The notes under the pieces: model-generated
The model's input: the letters and a program-made list of their open reading frames with translations, nothing else
Database searches by the model: none
Told to the model about the DNA's origin: nothing
In this document: piece after piece, positions 8,109-16,100 of the stretch
Layout of the letters: each line of letters starts with the position of its first letter
Position numbering within the stretch: position 1 is the first letter of the stretch
NCBI RefSeq assembly: GCF_900114485.1
Contig: NZ_FOTF01000012.1
Span: 1 to 64,000 of the forward strand
Length of the DNA: 64,000 bases
Direction: 5' to 3'
Origin: Loktanella salsilacus
GTDB lineage: Bacteria > Pseudomonadota > Alphaproteobacteria > Rhodobacterales > Rhodobacteraceae
Translations under genes and position numbers: made by a program

Positions 8109-8198
8109 CACCTCTTACGGCGCAGCCCACCGGGCCGCCGCGCCACCCCTCCAAAAATCCGCACGAAAAAAGACCGCACACTCCCATGGCCGGTCCGT

Positions 8199-8256
8199 CT
8201 TTCTTCTGGTCAAAAATACCTCGGGGGAGGCCGCAGGCCGGGGGCAGCGCCCCCCA
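8199..8256 (+). repeat. Intergenic repeat, copy B
   Basis: Carries TCTTCTTCTGGTC, AAAAATACCTCGGGGG and the hairpin GGGGGC-AGC-GCCCCC at 8240-8254. The 15-base hairpin is identical to that of copy D near dnaE2. It fills the gap between the convergent dctP and xylB genes, apart from featureless sequence at 8109-8198. Confidence 0.8.
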
Positions 8257-8275
8257 ACCCGCTTTCCGCTAAACG

Positions 8276-9712
8276 CTAGGCCAACCCGCGCAGCGCCGCA
8301 TAGCCCGCGCGATACCGGGCATGGGCCGCATCAAAGTCATCCCGCAGTGCCGCGATAGGCTCCACCGTGCGTGCGATGGGCGGCGTGCCGCAGGCCTCGA
8401 CGCCTGCACCAGTTGCCGCCATCAGCCCCAAACGCGCCGCGCCAAAGGCACCGCCGAAATCGCCCGCGACGGGCAAATCGACCGGCAGTCCCAGCGATGT
8501 GGCGATGGCTTGCACCCAGTAATCCGACTTGGTGCCGCCGCCGACGCCAATCAGGCGGTCGATGCGGGTGCCGGTGCCGGTCAGCGCGTCAAAGCTATCG
8601 CGGAAGGCATGCGTGACGCCTTCCAATACCGCGCGGGTCATGGCGGTGCGGTCTGTCGCGTGGTCCAGATGCAGGAATTGCCCGCGGATTTTGGCATCAT
8701 TATGCGGCGTGCGTTCACCGCCTAGGTACGGCAGGAACAGGGTGCGCGACGGGGCTTGCAGCGCGCCCAAGGATCCGGTCAACGTCGCCGCGTCTTCGCC
8801 CGCGACACCGGCCCACCAGTTCAGCGCATCAGCAGCGGCAAGGATGACGCCCATCTGGTGCCATGTGTCTGGCAGCGCGTGACAAAAGGTATGCACCGCG
8901 CTAGCCGCATCGGGTTGATAGTTGGACGACGCCGCAAACAGCACGCCAGAGGTGCCGAGCGAGACAAACGCCTGCCCCGGCTTCACGATCCCGACGCCCA
9001 CGGCGCTGGCCGCATTGTCACCGCCGCCGCCTGCAACAACGACATCGCCAAGGCCCCAACGGCCCCCCAATGCAGCGCGGACTTTGCCCGACACGGCAGA
9101 GCCTTCGACAAGGCGCGGCATGTGATCGCGGGTCAGGCCCGTGGCCGACAGCAGCTCGTCCGACCAATCCCGTGTGCCGACGTCCAGCCAGCTGGTGCCT
9201 GCGGCGTCGGACATCTCTGCCACATGTTCACCCGTCAACCACAGACGCAGGTAATCCTTTGGCAACAGGACCTTGGCGACCTTTTTGAATGTATCAGGTT
9301 CGTTGTATCGGACCCATGCCAGTTTTGGCGCGGTAAAGCCCGGAAACACGATATTGCCGGTGAGGCGGCGGAAATAGGGGTTCGCGTCCAGCTCTGCTGC
9401 CTCGGCCGCGGACCGTGTGTCGTTCCACAAGATGCATGGCCGCAGCACCGCATCGTCCGCGCCCAGCAGGGTCGCGCCGTGCATATGGCCCGACAGGCCG
9501 ATGCCGCGCACGGCAGACATGTCGACTTGGGTCGCAAGGCTATCCAAGACCGCCTCTGCCGCTGTAATCCAATCGGCGGGCCGCTGCTCTGACCAGCCGT
9601 CATGGGGGCGTTGCACGGTCAGGGGCGCAGTGGCTTCCGCCAAAACGACTTGGGCATCGTCAATGACGATGCCCTTGAGCCCGGATGTCCCGAGATCTAG
9701 TCCGATATACAT
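8276..9712 (-). CDS. xylB: Xylulokinase
   Basis: A 478-residue FGGY-family kinase. Visible are the N-terminal phosphate-binding motif GLDLGTSGLKG, GLSGHMHGATLL with the xylulokinase-type HMH, LWNDTRS, SLGTSGVLFAAS, and GVGGGTKSDYWVQ near the C-terminus. It phosphorylates D-xylulose to xylulose 5-phosphate. It is the last gene of the xylF-xylH-xylG-xylB operon; its ATG follows directly on the xylG stop. No xylose isomerase gene accompanies it in the window, so xylA must lie elsewhere or another route supplies xylulose. Confidence 0.93.
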   Translation of the reverse strand: MYIGLDLGTSGLKGIVIDDAQVVLAEATAPLTVQRPHDGWSEQRPADWITAAEAVLDSLATQVDMSAVRGIGLSGHMHGATLLGADDAVLRPCILWNDTRSAAEAAELDANPYFRRLTGNIVFPGFTAPKLAWVRYNEPDTFKKVAKVLLPKDYLRLWLTGEHVAEMSDAAGTSWLDVGTRDWSDELLSATGLTRDHMPRLVEGSAVSGKVRAALGGRWGLGDVVVAGGGGDNAASAVGVGIVKPGQAFVSLGTSGVLFAASSNYQPDAASAVHTFCHALPDTWHQMGVILAAADALNWWAGVAGEDAATLTGSLGALQAPSRTLFLPYLGGERTPHNDAKIRGQFLHLDHATDRTAMTRAVLEGVTHAFRDSFDALTGTGTRIDRLIGVGGGTKSDYWVQAIATSLGLPVDLPVAGDFGGAFGAARLGLMAATGAGVEACGTPPIARTVEPIAALRDDFDAAHARYRAGYAALRGLA

Positions 9713-10492
9713 TTAAGCTGCCTTTGCGCCGGGTTTCTTGCCAAGGATGATCATGCCAAGGATGTCGTCGTCTGTCACGTCCTCGACCTTTTCAGTCCCG
9801 ACCAACTGGCCGTTTTTCATGACGGACACGCGGTCGCACAGCTCCATCACGTCGGCGATATCGTGGGAAATCAAGAAGATGCCCAGACCTTGACGCTTGA
9901 GCTCCTGCACCAGTTCCGCGACCATCTGGGTTTCCTGCGGACCAAGGGCCGCTGTGGGTTCGTCCATGATCAGGATCTTGGCGTCGAAATACACCGCGCG
10001 GGCGATGGCGACGGACTGGCGCTGACCGCCGGATAAGGCGCTGACCGGCTCGCTGAACTTGCGGAAGTTCGGGTTCAGGCGATGCATGATCTTACGGCAT
10101 TCCGCTTCCATCTGCGCGTCGTCGACCATGCCGAATTTGGTCGTCAGCTCGCGGCCCAGAAACAGGTTGGACGCCGCATCAAGGTTATCGGCCAGCGCAA
10201 GGGTCTGGTAGATCGTCTCGATGTTGTAGGTCCGCGCGTCGCGGGGGTTGTCGATGGTGGCTTTCTCGCCGTTAACATAGATCTCTCCGCTGTCGGCGGC
10301 ATAGGCGCCGGACAGGATCTTGATCAGCGTCGACTTGCCAGCGCCGTTGTGGCCCAAAAGGCCAACAACTTCACCGGGGTACAGATCGATGCTGACGTCA
10401 TCCACGGCCTGAATGCCGCCGAAGGAAATCGACATATTGCGCATTTCGACAAGCGGGGTGCCGGTGCGGTCGATAGGGGTATTTGCACTCAT
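9713..10492 (-). CDS. xylG: Sugar ABC transporter ATP-binding protein, single ATPase domain
   Basis: 259 residues with Walker [10 protein letters not shown], signature LSGGQRQ, Walker B ILIMDEP and switch His in [10 protein letters not shown]. coli XylG has two fused ATPase domains (about 500 residues). This one has a single domain, like FrcA-type proteins of alphaproteobacterial pentose/fructose transporters, and would work as a homodimer. Twelve bases separate it from the permease gene, with AAGG as ribosome site. The assignment to xylose rests on the XylF-like binding protein and xylB in the same operon. Confidence 0.88.
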   Translation of the reverse strand: MSANTPIDRTGTPLVEMRNMSISFGGIQAVDDVSIDLYPGEVVGLLGHNGAGKSTLIKILSGAYAADSGEIYVNGEKATIDNPRDARTYNIETIYQTLALADNLDAASNLFLGRELTTKFGMVDDAQMEAECRKIMHRLNPNFRKFSEPVSALSGGQRQSVAIARAVYFDAKILIMDEPTAALGPQETQMVAELVQELKRQGLGIFLISHDIADVMELCDRVSVMKNGQLVGTEKVEDVTDDDILGMIILGKKPGAKAA

Positions 10493-10504
10493 GTTATCAG
10501 GCCC

Positions 10505-11845
10505 TTACTTGGATTTGCGACGATAAAGGATGTCAAGGAACACGGCCAGCACCAGCACGGAACCCACGACGACCTGCTGCATGCCAGCGTCAAAGCCGAT
10601 CAGCACCATCCCGGACTGCAGCGACTGCATGACCAGCGCGCCAAGGATCGCGCCAAAGATCGTGCCAACACCGCCCGCAAGCGAGGTGCCGCCAATGACG
10701 GCTGCCGCGATGACGTAAAGCTCGTCCAGTGTCCCAAGCGCGTTGGTGGCAGAGTTCAGACGGGCCGAGGCGACGACAGCCGACAGGCCAGCCAGACCGC
10801 CCATGATCGCGAAGATCTTGACCGTCATCCACTTGGTGTCGATGCCTGCCAGCGCGGCAGCTTCTGGGTTACCGCCGATGGCGAACACGTAGCGGCCAAA
10901 GCGGGTGTTGTTCATCACAAAGTTCATCGTGACAGCAACGACGACCAGCACCAGCACGGGGATTGCGAAACCATGGCTGATGAACAGCGTCTCTGCTTCG
11001 ACGTTCAGGTCGTTCGCCGCGATGTACTGCTTCACGATGCCCTTGGGCCAGTAGTAGGAATTAACCAGCAGCACGGCACCAACGGTGGCAGCGCAGCCAA
11101 GGACCGCAAGGAAGGTATCGGCCCAGTAAGGGCGCTTGGCGAATTCAAACTTGGTGCGCTGACGGCGCCCGTTCACGATCATGAACACGATGCCAGCGCA
11201 GATGATCAGGCCAACGATCCACGATCCTGTTGCGCCAACCGACCCGTAAGGTCCGCCGCCCAGCAAGGAAAAGGTCGCGTCCACTGGGGAAATCGTCTCG
11301 CCCCGTGCCACAAGAAAGGCGCAGCCGCGCCAGACCAGCAGGCCGCCAAGGGTGACGATGAACGCCGGGATGCCGCCGTAAGCGACCAGCGCGCCCTGAA
11401 AGCCGCCGATCATCATGCCGCAGATGATGCCGAAGACGACCGTGATGATCCAGATCGCCGGATGACCAAGGCCCAGATACTGCGGCAGGATGTTAACCTG
11501 CATCATGCCCATCAGAATGGCGGTAAAGCCAAGGATGGATCCGACGGACAGGTCAATGTGGCGGGTGATGATGACCAGCACCATGCCGGTGGCCATGATG
11601 CCGATGCTTGCTGTCTGAACGCTCAGGTTCCACAGGTTGCGGGGCGTCAGGAAAAAGCCCTGCCCGTTGACCAGAACGCCATACATATGAAAGCCGCCCC
11701 AGATCAGGATCAGGGCCGCGACCATGCCGATCAGGCGTGTGTCCAGCTCTGTCGCTGTCAAAAAGCGCGACCAGGCGCCTTTGCGGGCCGCCTGACTTGG
11801 CGGCGGGTTCGAGGGCGCCGCGGGGGCGTTCGTGGTATCGGTCAT
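10505..11845 (-). CDS. xylH: Xylose-type ABC transporter permease
   Basis: A 446-residue BPD_transp_2-family permease with about ten hydrophobic segments and the family stretches IDLSVGSILGFTAILMG and VIGGTSLAGGVGTI. The internal region around residues 195-280 is longer and more polar than in E. coli XylH (393 residues). The start is the ATG preceded by CAGGAATTGCC; an upstream in-frame codon has no ribosome site. It forms the membrane channel for the XylF/XylG pair. A strong hairpin stands between xylF and this gene. Confidence 0.9.
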   Translation of the reverse strand: MTDTTNAPAAPSNPPPSQAARKGAWSRFLTATELDTRLIGMVAALILIWGGFHMYGVLVNGQGFFLTPRNLWNLSVQTASIGIMATGMVLVIITRHIDLSVGSILGFTAILMGMMQVNILPQYLGLGHPAIWIITVVFGIICGMMIGGFQGALVAYGGIPAFIVTLGGLLVWRGCAFLVARGETISPVDATFSLLGGGPYGSVGATGSWIVGLIICAGIVFMIVNGRRQRTKFEFAKRPYWADTFLAVLGCAATVGAVLLVNSYYWPKGIVKQYIAANDLNVEAETLFISHGFAIPVLVLVVVAVTMNFVMNNTRFGRYVFAIGGNPEAAALAGIDTKWMTVKIFAIMGGLAGLSAVVASARLNSATNALGTLDELYVIAAAVIGGTSLAGGVGTIFGAILGALVMQSLQSGMVLIGFDAGMQQVVVGSVLVLAVFLDILYRRKSK

Positions 11846-11959
11846 GGCAATTCCTGCGCGGGGTTTGTCAAAGTCGGCGTGATGGTCACGCAGCGGGGCA
11901 TTCCCGGCGACCATTCACGTGAAGAAAGTGACGCAAGGCTGCGTCAAACCTAAATAAAA

Positions 11960-11987
11960 CCGGCGCGGGAGTATTCCCCCGCGCCGG
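11960..11987 (-). terminator. Intercistronic terminator-like hairpin between xylF and xylH
   Basis: A 10-bp GC-rich stem (CCGGCGCGGG and CCCGCGCCGG) with an 8-base loop. On the minus strand it is followed by TTTTATTT. It begins 13 bases after the xylF stop. The form is that of an intrinsic terminator, but the permease and ATPase genes follow in the same direction, so partial read-through is expected, giving more binding protein than membrane components. Confidence 0.75.
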
Positions 11988-11999
11988 CAGGATCAAGGG

Positions 12000-13031
12000 T
12001 TACTGGCAGGCAGCAACTGTATCCATTGCACCTTCACAAGCCTGCTCTTTCGAGATCTGGCCCGCGTCGATCGCAAGGTTCAGGTTGTCAGCAGTGATCG
12101 GGGTTGGCGCAAGGAAGATTGCGTTCATCTCAACGCCCTTTTCGCCGCCAGCCCACTTTTGTGCTTCAGGCACGGCGTCCATTGCAGTGCCAGTGGCCAA
12201 AGCAACTGCGATTTCAGCAGCGCGCTTGCCCAGATCGTTGGAGTTTTTCCAAACGGACACAGTCTGCGTGCCACGTGCAACACGGTTCAGCGCGGCAAGG
12301 TCGCCGTCCTGACCGCCAACTGGCACGTCCATGCCCTGTGCGGTCAGCGCTGCGATTGCGCCGCCAGCCATGCCGTCGTTTTCGGCCAGAACAGCGTCGA
12401 TCTCGTTGTTGGTCGAGGTCAGGATCTGCTCCATGTTCTTCTGAGCGTTCTCTGGCTTCCAGCCGTCAGTGAAAGCTTCACCAGCGATGGTCACGGTGCC
12501 AGCGTCGATCATGGGCTGCAGGACTTCCATCATGCCTTCCAGCAGGAACAGCGCGTTGGGATCACCGGGATCGCCCTTGATGATCGCGACATTGCCTTCG
12601 GGCTGTGCGGCCATGACGGTCTGCGCGATGATCGTGCCGACGCCTTTGTTGTCAAAGGTCAGATAGAACGCGCGGTCGTCTTCGATCAGGCGGTCATAAC
12701 CAACAACAGGAATGCCTTCGGCAGCGGCTTGGTCCAGCGCGGGGACGATCGCGTCCTTGTCCATCGCCAGAATGATCAGCGCGTCTGCGCCCTGTGCGAT
12801 CAGCGCTTCAACGTCAGTCAGCTGCTTGGCAGCGGATGCCTGCGCGTCAGCGGAAATGTAGGATGCGCCAGCAGCTTCCAAAGCGGCCTTGATCGCAGCT
12901 TCGTCAGTCTTCCAGCGCTCTTCTTGAAAGTTGGACCAGCTGACGCCGACGGTCATGCCGTGGCTTTCGGCCAGTGCCGCAGAGCTGAAACCACACGTCG
13001 CAATGACGGCGGCGAGGATGTGCTTGTTCAT
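12000..13031 (-). CDS. xylF: D-xylose-binding periplasmic protein
   Basis: 343 residues with a signal peptide (MNKHILAAVIATCGFSSAALA). The mature protein shows a XylF-like pattern: GVSWSNFQEERWKTDEAAIK at the start, and VGYDRLIEDDRAFYLTFDNKGVG matching the YDR...FDN..VG block of E. coli XylF. GQDGD near residue 265 belongs to the sugar site. The ATG is preceded by GGGAGGAC. It heads the operon, divergent from a ROK regulator, and should capture D-xylose in the periplasm. Confidence 0.93.
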   Translation of the reverse strand: MNKHILAAVIATCGFSSAALAESHGMTVGVSWSNFQEERWKTDEAAIKAALEAAGASYISADAQASAAKQLTDVEALIAQGADALIILAMDKDAIVPALDQAAAEGIPVVGYDRLIEDDRAFYLTFDNKGVGTIIAQTVMAAQPEGNVAIIKGDPGDPNALFLLEGMMEVLQPMIDAGTVTIAGEAFTDGWKPENAQKNMEQILTSTNNEIDAVLAENDGMAGGAIAALTAQGMDVPVGGQDGDLAALNRVARGTQTVSVWKNSNDLGKRAAEIAVALATGTAMDAVPEAQKWAGGEKGVEMNAIFLAPTPITADNLNLAIDAGQISKEQACEGAMDTVAACQ

Positions 13032-13269
13032 GGTGTCCTCCCAGACAGAATGTCCCGCGTTGTGGCGGGGATTCGGGGCCTTGCGACCCGCTGCTGTATA
13101 AAATGCCGAAATTAATTCAGTTGTCAAAATAATTTATCGGCTGGAACAGAATAATCTTGCATATACCGCGCCAGATTGACGTAATACGCAACAACGAAGC
13201 TGCCCGAGGGGGTGCATCGCCGCTTTGCGGCATGTGCAGGTGCAGCATTAAGTTCGAGGAATGAAGTTT
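13032..13269. promoter_or_regulatory. Divergent xylF / ROK-regulator control region
   Basis: The only AT-rich patch of the region lies at 13095-13140. It holds the interrupted inverted repeat AAATTA (13109-13114) and TAATTT (13130-13135), a possible ROK repressor site. On the minus strand it also holds TTGACA (13127-13122) and TATACA (13100-13095), 21 bases apart, which is somewhat long for a standard promoter. A CCGC-TTTG-CGG hairpin and TGCAGGTGCA stand nearer the regulator gene. These are suggestive only. Confidence 0.4.
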
Positions 13270-14520
13270 ATGTATAATGCTGGTGCGCGGGCCGTTTCTG
13301 GGCCTGATCTGCCGGGGTGCGGGCCGCTACAATCGGGCGAGCCGGGCCGTGCAAGCGGGCTGCGCCAGCAGGTGTTTGTCCATGTGCGCGCCCGCGGACA
13401 GGCCAGCCGGGCCGATATCGCACGCGGTTTGGGCATCAGTGCCGGCAGCGTCACGGCGCTGACCTCTGACCTGATCCAAGCGGGTTTTCTTGAGGAAATC
13501 GACGATCAACCGCGTGAAACAGGTCGCGGCCGCCCCCCCGTCGCCCTGCGCGTTGTCGGCGGATCGCGCTGCGTCATCGGGATCAAGGTCGCCGACACCC
13601 GCCATTCCGCCGTTCTGACGGATTTCGCGGGCCAGATGATTGCCGATGTGACCTTGCCCACCCCGCAGGCGCGCAAACCTGCCGCAGCGCTGGTGGCAGA
13701 GCTGGCGGTGCTGGTGGACCGGCTGCTGGCGGATGCGGGCTATGACCTCGATAGTGTCGCGGGCGTGGGCCTTGGGATTTCGGGCATCGTGGAACATGAC
13801 GCGGGCCAGGTGCCATGGTCGCCGCTGATCACGGGCCGGGACACGCCGCTCGCTGCGCTGCTTGCGGACCGGCTGGGTGTGCCCGTGCGGATTGATAACG
13901 ACGCCAATGTGCTCACGCTGGCAGAGCTTTGGTTCGGCACCGGCCGCGACCGGCCCGATTTCGCCGTGGTCACGGTAGAGCACGGCGTCGGCATGGGTCT
14001 TGTGCTGAACAACCGTTTGTTTCGCGGTAGCCGCGGCATGGGACTAGAGCTGGGCCACACCAAGGTCGCGCTGGATGGCGCGCTGTGCCGCTGCGGCCAG
14101 CGCGGCTGCCTAGAGGCTTATCTGGCCGACTACGCCCTTGCCCGCGAAGCCGCCACGGCCCTTGACCGCCCCGCCGAGGGGACAGAAAACACCGCCCTGA
14201 TAGACCTGCTCTTCGCCGAGGCAAAGGCCGGCAATACGGCGGCGGCCACGATCTTTCGCCGCGCCGGGCGCTATCTGGCGGTGGGACTGTCGAACGTGGT
14301 GCAACTGTTCGATCCGGCACTGATTATTCTGGCGGGGGAACGCATGCGCTACGACTACCTTTATTCCGACGCCGTGCTGCGCGACATGCAGGCGCTGACC
14401 TTAACCGAAGGCCGCACATCGTGCGAAATCGCAACCCACGTCTGGGGCGATCTGGTCTGGGCGCAGGGTGCCACGGTGCTGGCCCTTGCCGACGCCACCG
14501 ATGCGGCGCTGGGGGCATGA
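13270..14520 (+). CDS. ROK-family transcriptional regulator (XylR-like)
   Basis: About 416 residues: an N-terminal winged helix (SRADIARGLGISAGSVTALTSDLIQAGFLEE) fused to a sugar-kinase-like ROK domain with GVGLGISGIVEHD, GLELGHTKVAL and the zinc motif CRCGQRGCLEAYL. Two in-frame ATGs lie nine bases apart. GAGGA touches the first (13261) and is eight bases from the second, so the second was chosen. Divergent from the xylose operon, it probably represses xylF-H-G-B in the absence of xylose. Its stop overlaps the next gene (ATGA), an unexpected partner for a sugar regulator. Confidence 0.88.
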   Translation: MYNAGARAVSGPDLPGCGPLQSGEPGRASGLRQQVFVHVRARGQASRADIARGLGISAGSVTALTSDLIQAGFLEEIDDQPRETGRGRPPVALRVVGGSRCVIGIKVADTRHSAVLTDFAGQMIADVTLPTPQARKPAAALVAELAVLVDRLLADAGYDLDSVAGVGLGISGIVEHDAGQVPWSPLITGRDTPLAALLADRLGVPVRIDNDANVLTLAELWFGTGRDRPDFAVVTVEHGVGMGLVLNNRLFRGSRGMGLELGHTKVALDGALCRCGQRGCLEAYLADYALAREAATALDRPAEGTENTALIDLLFAEAKAGNTAAATIFRRAGRYLAVGLSNVVQLFDPALIILAGERMRYDYLYSDAVLRDMQALTLTEGRTSCEIATHVWGDLVWAQGATVLALADATDAALGA

Positions 14521-15998
14521 TGCGGCTTGGTTTTGCACTGGCCCTGCTGGCCAGCCCCGCAAGCGCCCAAGTCACATTTATCGATATGTCTCAGGCGCTT
14601 GGACCCCACTCTTATGATGGCGGGTGGGAGCATTTCGTCGGCGGCGGCGTGGTGGTGATGGATTGCAACGGCGACGCCCGCCCGGACATCTTTGCCGCTG
14701 GCGGCGCGAACCCTGCCGCGCTGTGGATCAACCGCGGCGACTTCCAATTTGCCCGCGTGCCCTTGCCCGCGCTGACGGACACGGTCGGGGCCTACCCGCT
14801 GGACATAGACGGCGACGGCATCCTCGACCTTTACGTCATGCGCGTTGGTCCTGACGTGGCGCTCAAGGGGACCGGAGATTGCAGCTTTACCGACGCGACC
14901 GCCGATTGGGGTATCGCGCAGACGGACCAATGGACCACCGCCTTCACCGCATGGTGGGAAGACGGCAGCCGCCCCGTGATGGCCCTTGGCCATTATGTCG
15001 ACCGTAGCAACCCGGACGGCCCGTTCTTTGCCTGCGACAGCAACACAGTCCTGCGCCCCGGCGTGAACGGCTATACCGCAGAATTGCTCGCGCCCGGCTT
15101 CTGCCCCCTCTCCATGCTCGCTGCCACGGACGCGCGCGGCCGCATGACCCTGCGCCTGTCGAACGACCGGCAATACTATGTGCGCGGCGGGTACGAGCAG
15201 ATGTGGGACATCCAAGACCGCCGCTTTCTGGGGGATGATGACGGCTGGGCGCAGGTCTCGCTTTGGGGCATGGGCATCGCCAGCGCTGATCTGACAGGCG
15301 ACGGGCTGGACGAGGTGATGCTGACCTCCATGGGCGATCAACTGCTGCAAATCGCGCAAAGTGACGGCACCTACGCCCCCGCGCCCTACGGCATCGGCAC
15401 CTATGCGCAGCGCCCCTACCTTGGCGACGATGGCCGCCCGTCAACGGGCTGGCATGCGGAATTCGCTGATGTGGATAACGACGGCCGCCAGGACCTGTTC
15501 ATCGCCAAAGGCAACGTCGACCAGATGCCATCAAACGCCATGGCCGACCCCAATAACCTGCTGATGCAACAGCCAGACGGCACCTTTTCCGAGGCCGCCG
15601 CCACCGCAGGCCTCGCCGACACGCGCCGCGCACGCGGGGCCGCCTTGGCCGACTTCGACGGCGATGGCCGCCTTGATCTGGTTGTGCTGAACCGCCGCGC
15701 CGACATCGCGCTGTATCGCAACGACACGCCAAAGACGGGCCACTGGCTCGCCCTTGATCTGTCGCAACCAGACGGCAACACCCGCGCCATCGGTGCCCGC
15801 GTGACCCTTACGACCGCGCAAGGCACCCAGACCAAAGAGCTAAGGATCGGCGGCGGCCACGCGGGCGGGCAGGCCCTGCCCCTGCACTTCGGCCTTGGCC
15901 AAGCGACACAGGCCGATGTCGCGATCACCTGGCCAGACGGCACAACCACAACGCAAACCCTGCCCGCAGGTGCAACGACAAAGATCACAAGGCCCTAA
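14517..15998 (+). CDS. CRTAC1-type FG-GAP/VCBS repeat protein with ASPIC/UnbV C-terminal domain, secreted
   Basis: 493 residues with a signal peptide (MMRLGFALALLASPASAQ). Repeated calcium-type loops DCNGDARPD, DIDGDGILD, DLTGDGLDE, DVDNDGRQD and DFDGDGRLD mark a beta-propeller of FG-GAP repeats. The last 80 residues (HWLALDLSQPDG...IGARVTL...GLGQAT..DVAITWPDGTT) are the ASPIC/UnbV domain. No enzymatic function is established for the family. The protein should be periplasmic or extracellular. Translation is coupled to the ROK regulator gene, and the gene is convergent with a di-heme cytochrome c peroxidase, another periplasmic protein. Confidence 0.85.
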   Translation: MMRLGFALALLASPASAQVTFIDMSQALGPHSYDGGWEHFVGGGVVVMDCNGDARPDIFAAGGANPAALWINRGDFQFARVPLPALTDTVGAYPLDIDGDGILDLYVMRVGPDVALKGTGDCSFTDATADWGIAQTDQWTTAFTAWWEDGSRPVMALGHYVDRSNPDGPFFACDSNTVLRPGVNGYTAELLAPGFCPLSMLAATDARGRMTLRLSNDRQYYVRGGYEQMWDIQDRRFLGDDDGWAQVSLWGMGIASADLTGDGLDEVMLTSMGDQLLQIAQSDGTYAPAPYGIGTYAQRPYLGDDGRPSTGWHAEFADVDNDGRQDLFIAKGNVDQMPSNAMADPNNLLMQQPDGTFSEAAATAGLADTRRARGAALADFDGDGRLDLVVLNRRADIALYRNDTPKTGHWLALDLSQPDGNTRAIGARVTLTTAQGTQTKELRIGGGHAGGQALPLHFGLGQATQADVAITWPDGTTTTQTLPAGATTKITRP

Positions 15999-16067
15999 CC
16001 CCGCACCACCCGCGTCCAGAGCCGCCGCCCCCATTCACCTTGCCAAATACACTCCCGCCGGAGGCAC

Positions 16068-16088
16068 CGAATTTTCGGCGAAAATTCG
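16068..16088. terminator. Bidirectional terminator CGAATTTTCG-G-CGAAAATTCG
   Basis: A perfect 10-base inverted repeat around one base between two convergent genes. T-rich arms on both strands make it plausible for both. It shares its core with the hairpin at 4840-4858. Upstream of it lies CCAAATACACTCCCGCCGGAGGC, another short stretch of the type repeated between genes in this order. Confidence 0.65.
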
Positions 16089-16100
16089 GACGACCCAGCC

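Noticed and set aside
10082-11953. A 623-codon open frame on the plus strand opposite xylG/xylH
   Set aside because: Low-complexity His/Asp/Gln-rich product with no domain, fully antisense to well-supported transporter genes. It is a mirror effect of GC-rich codon use.
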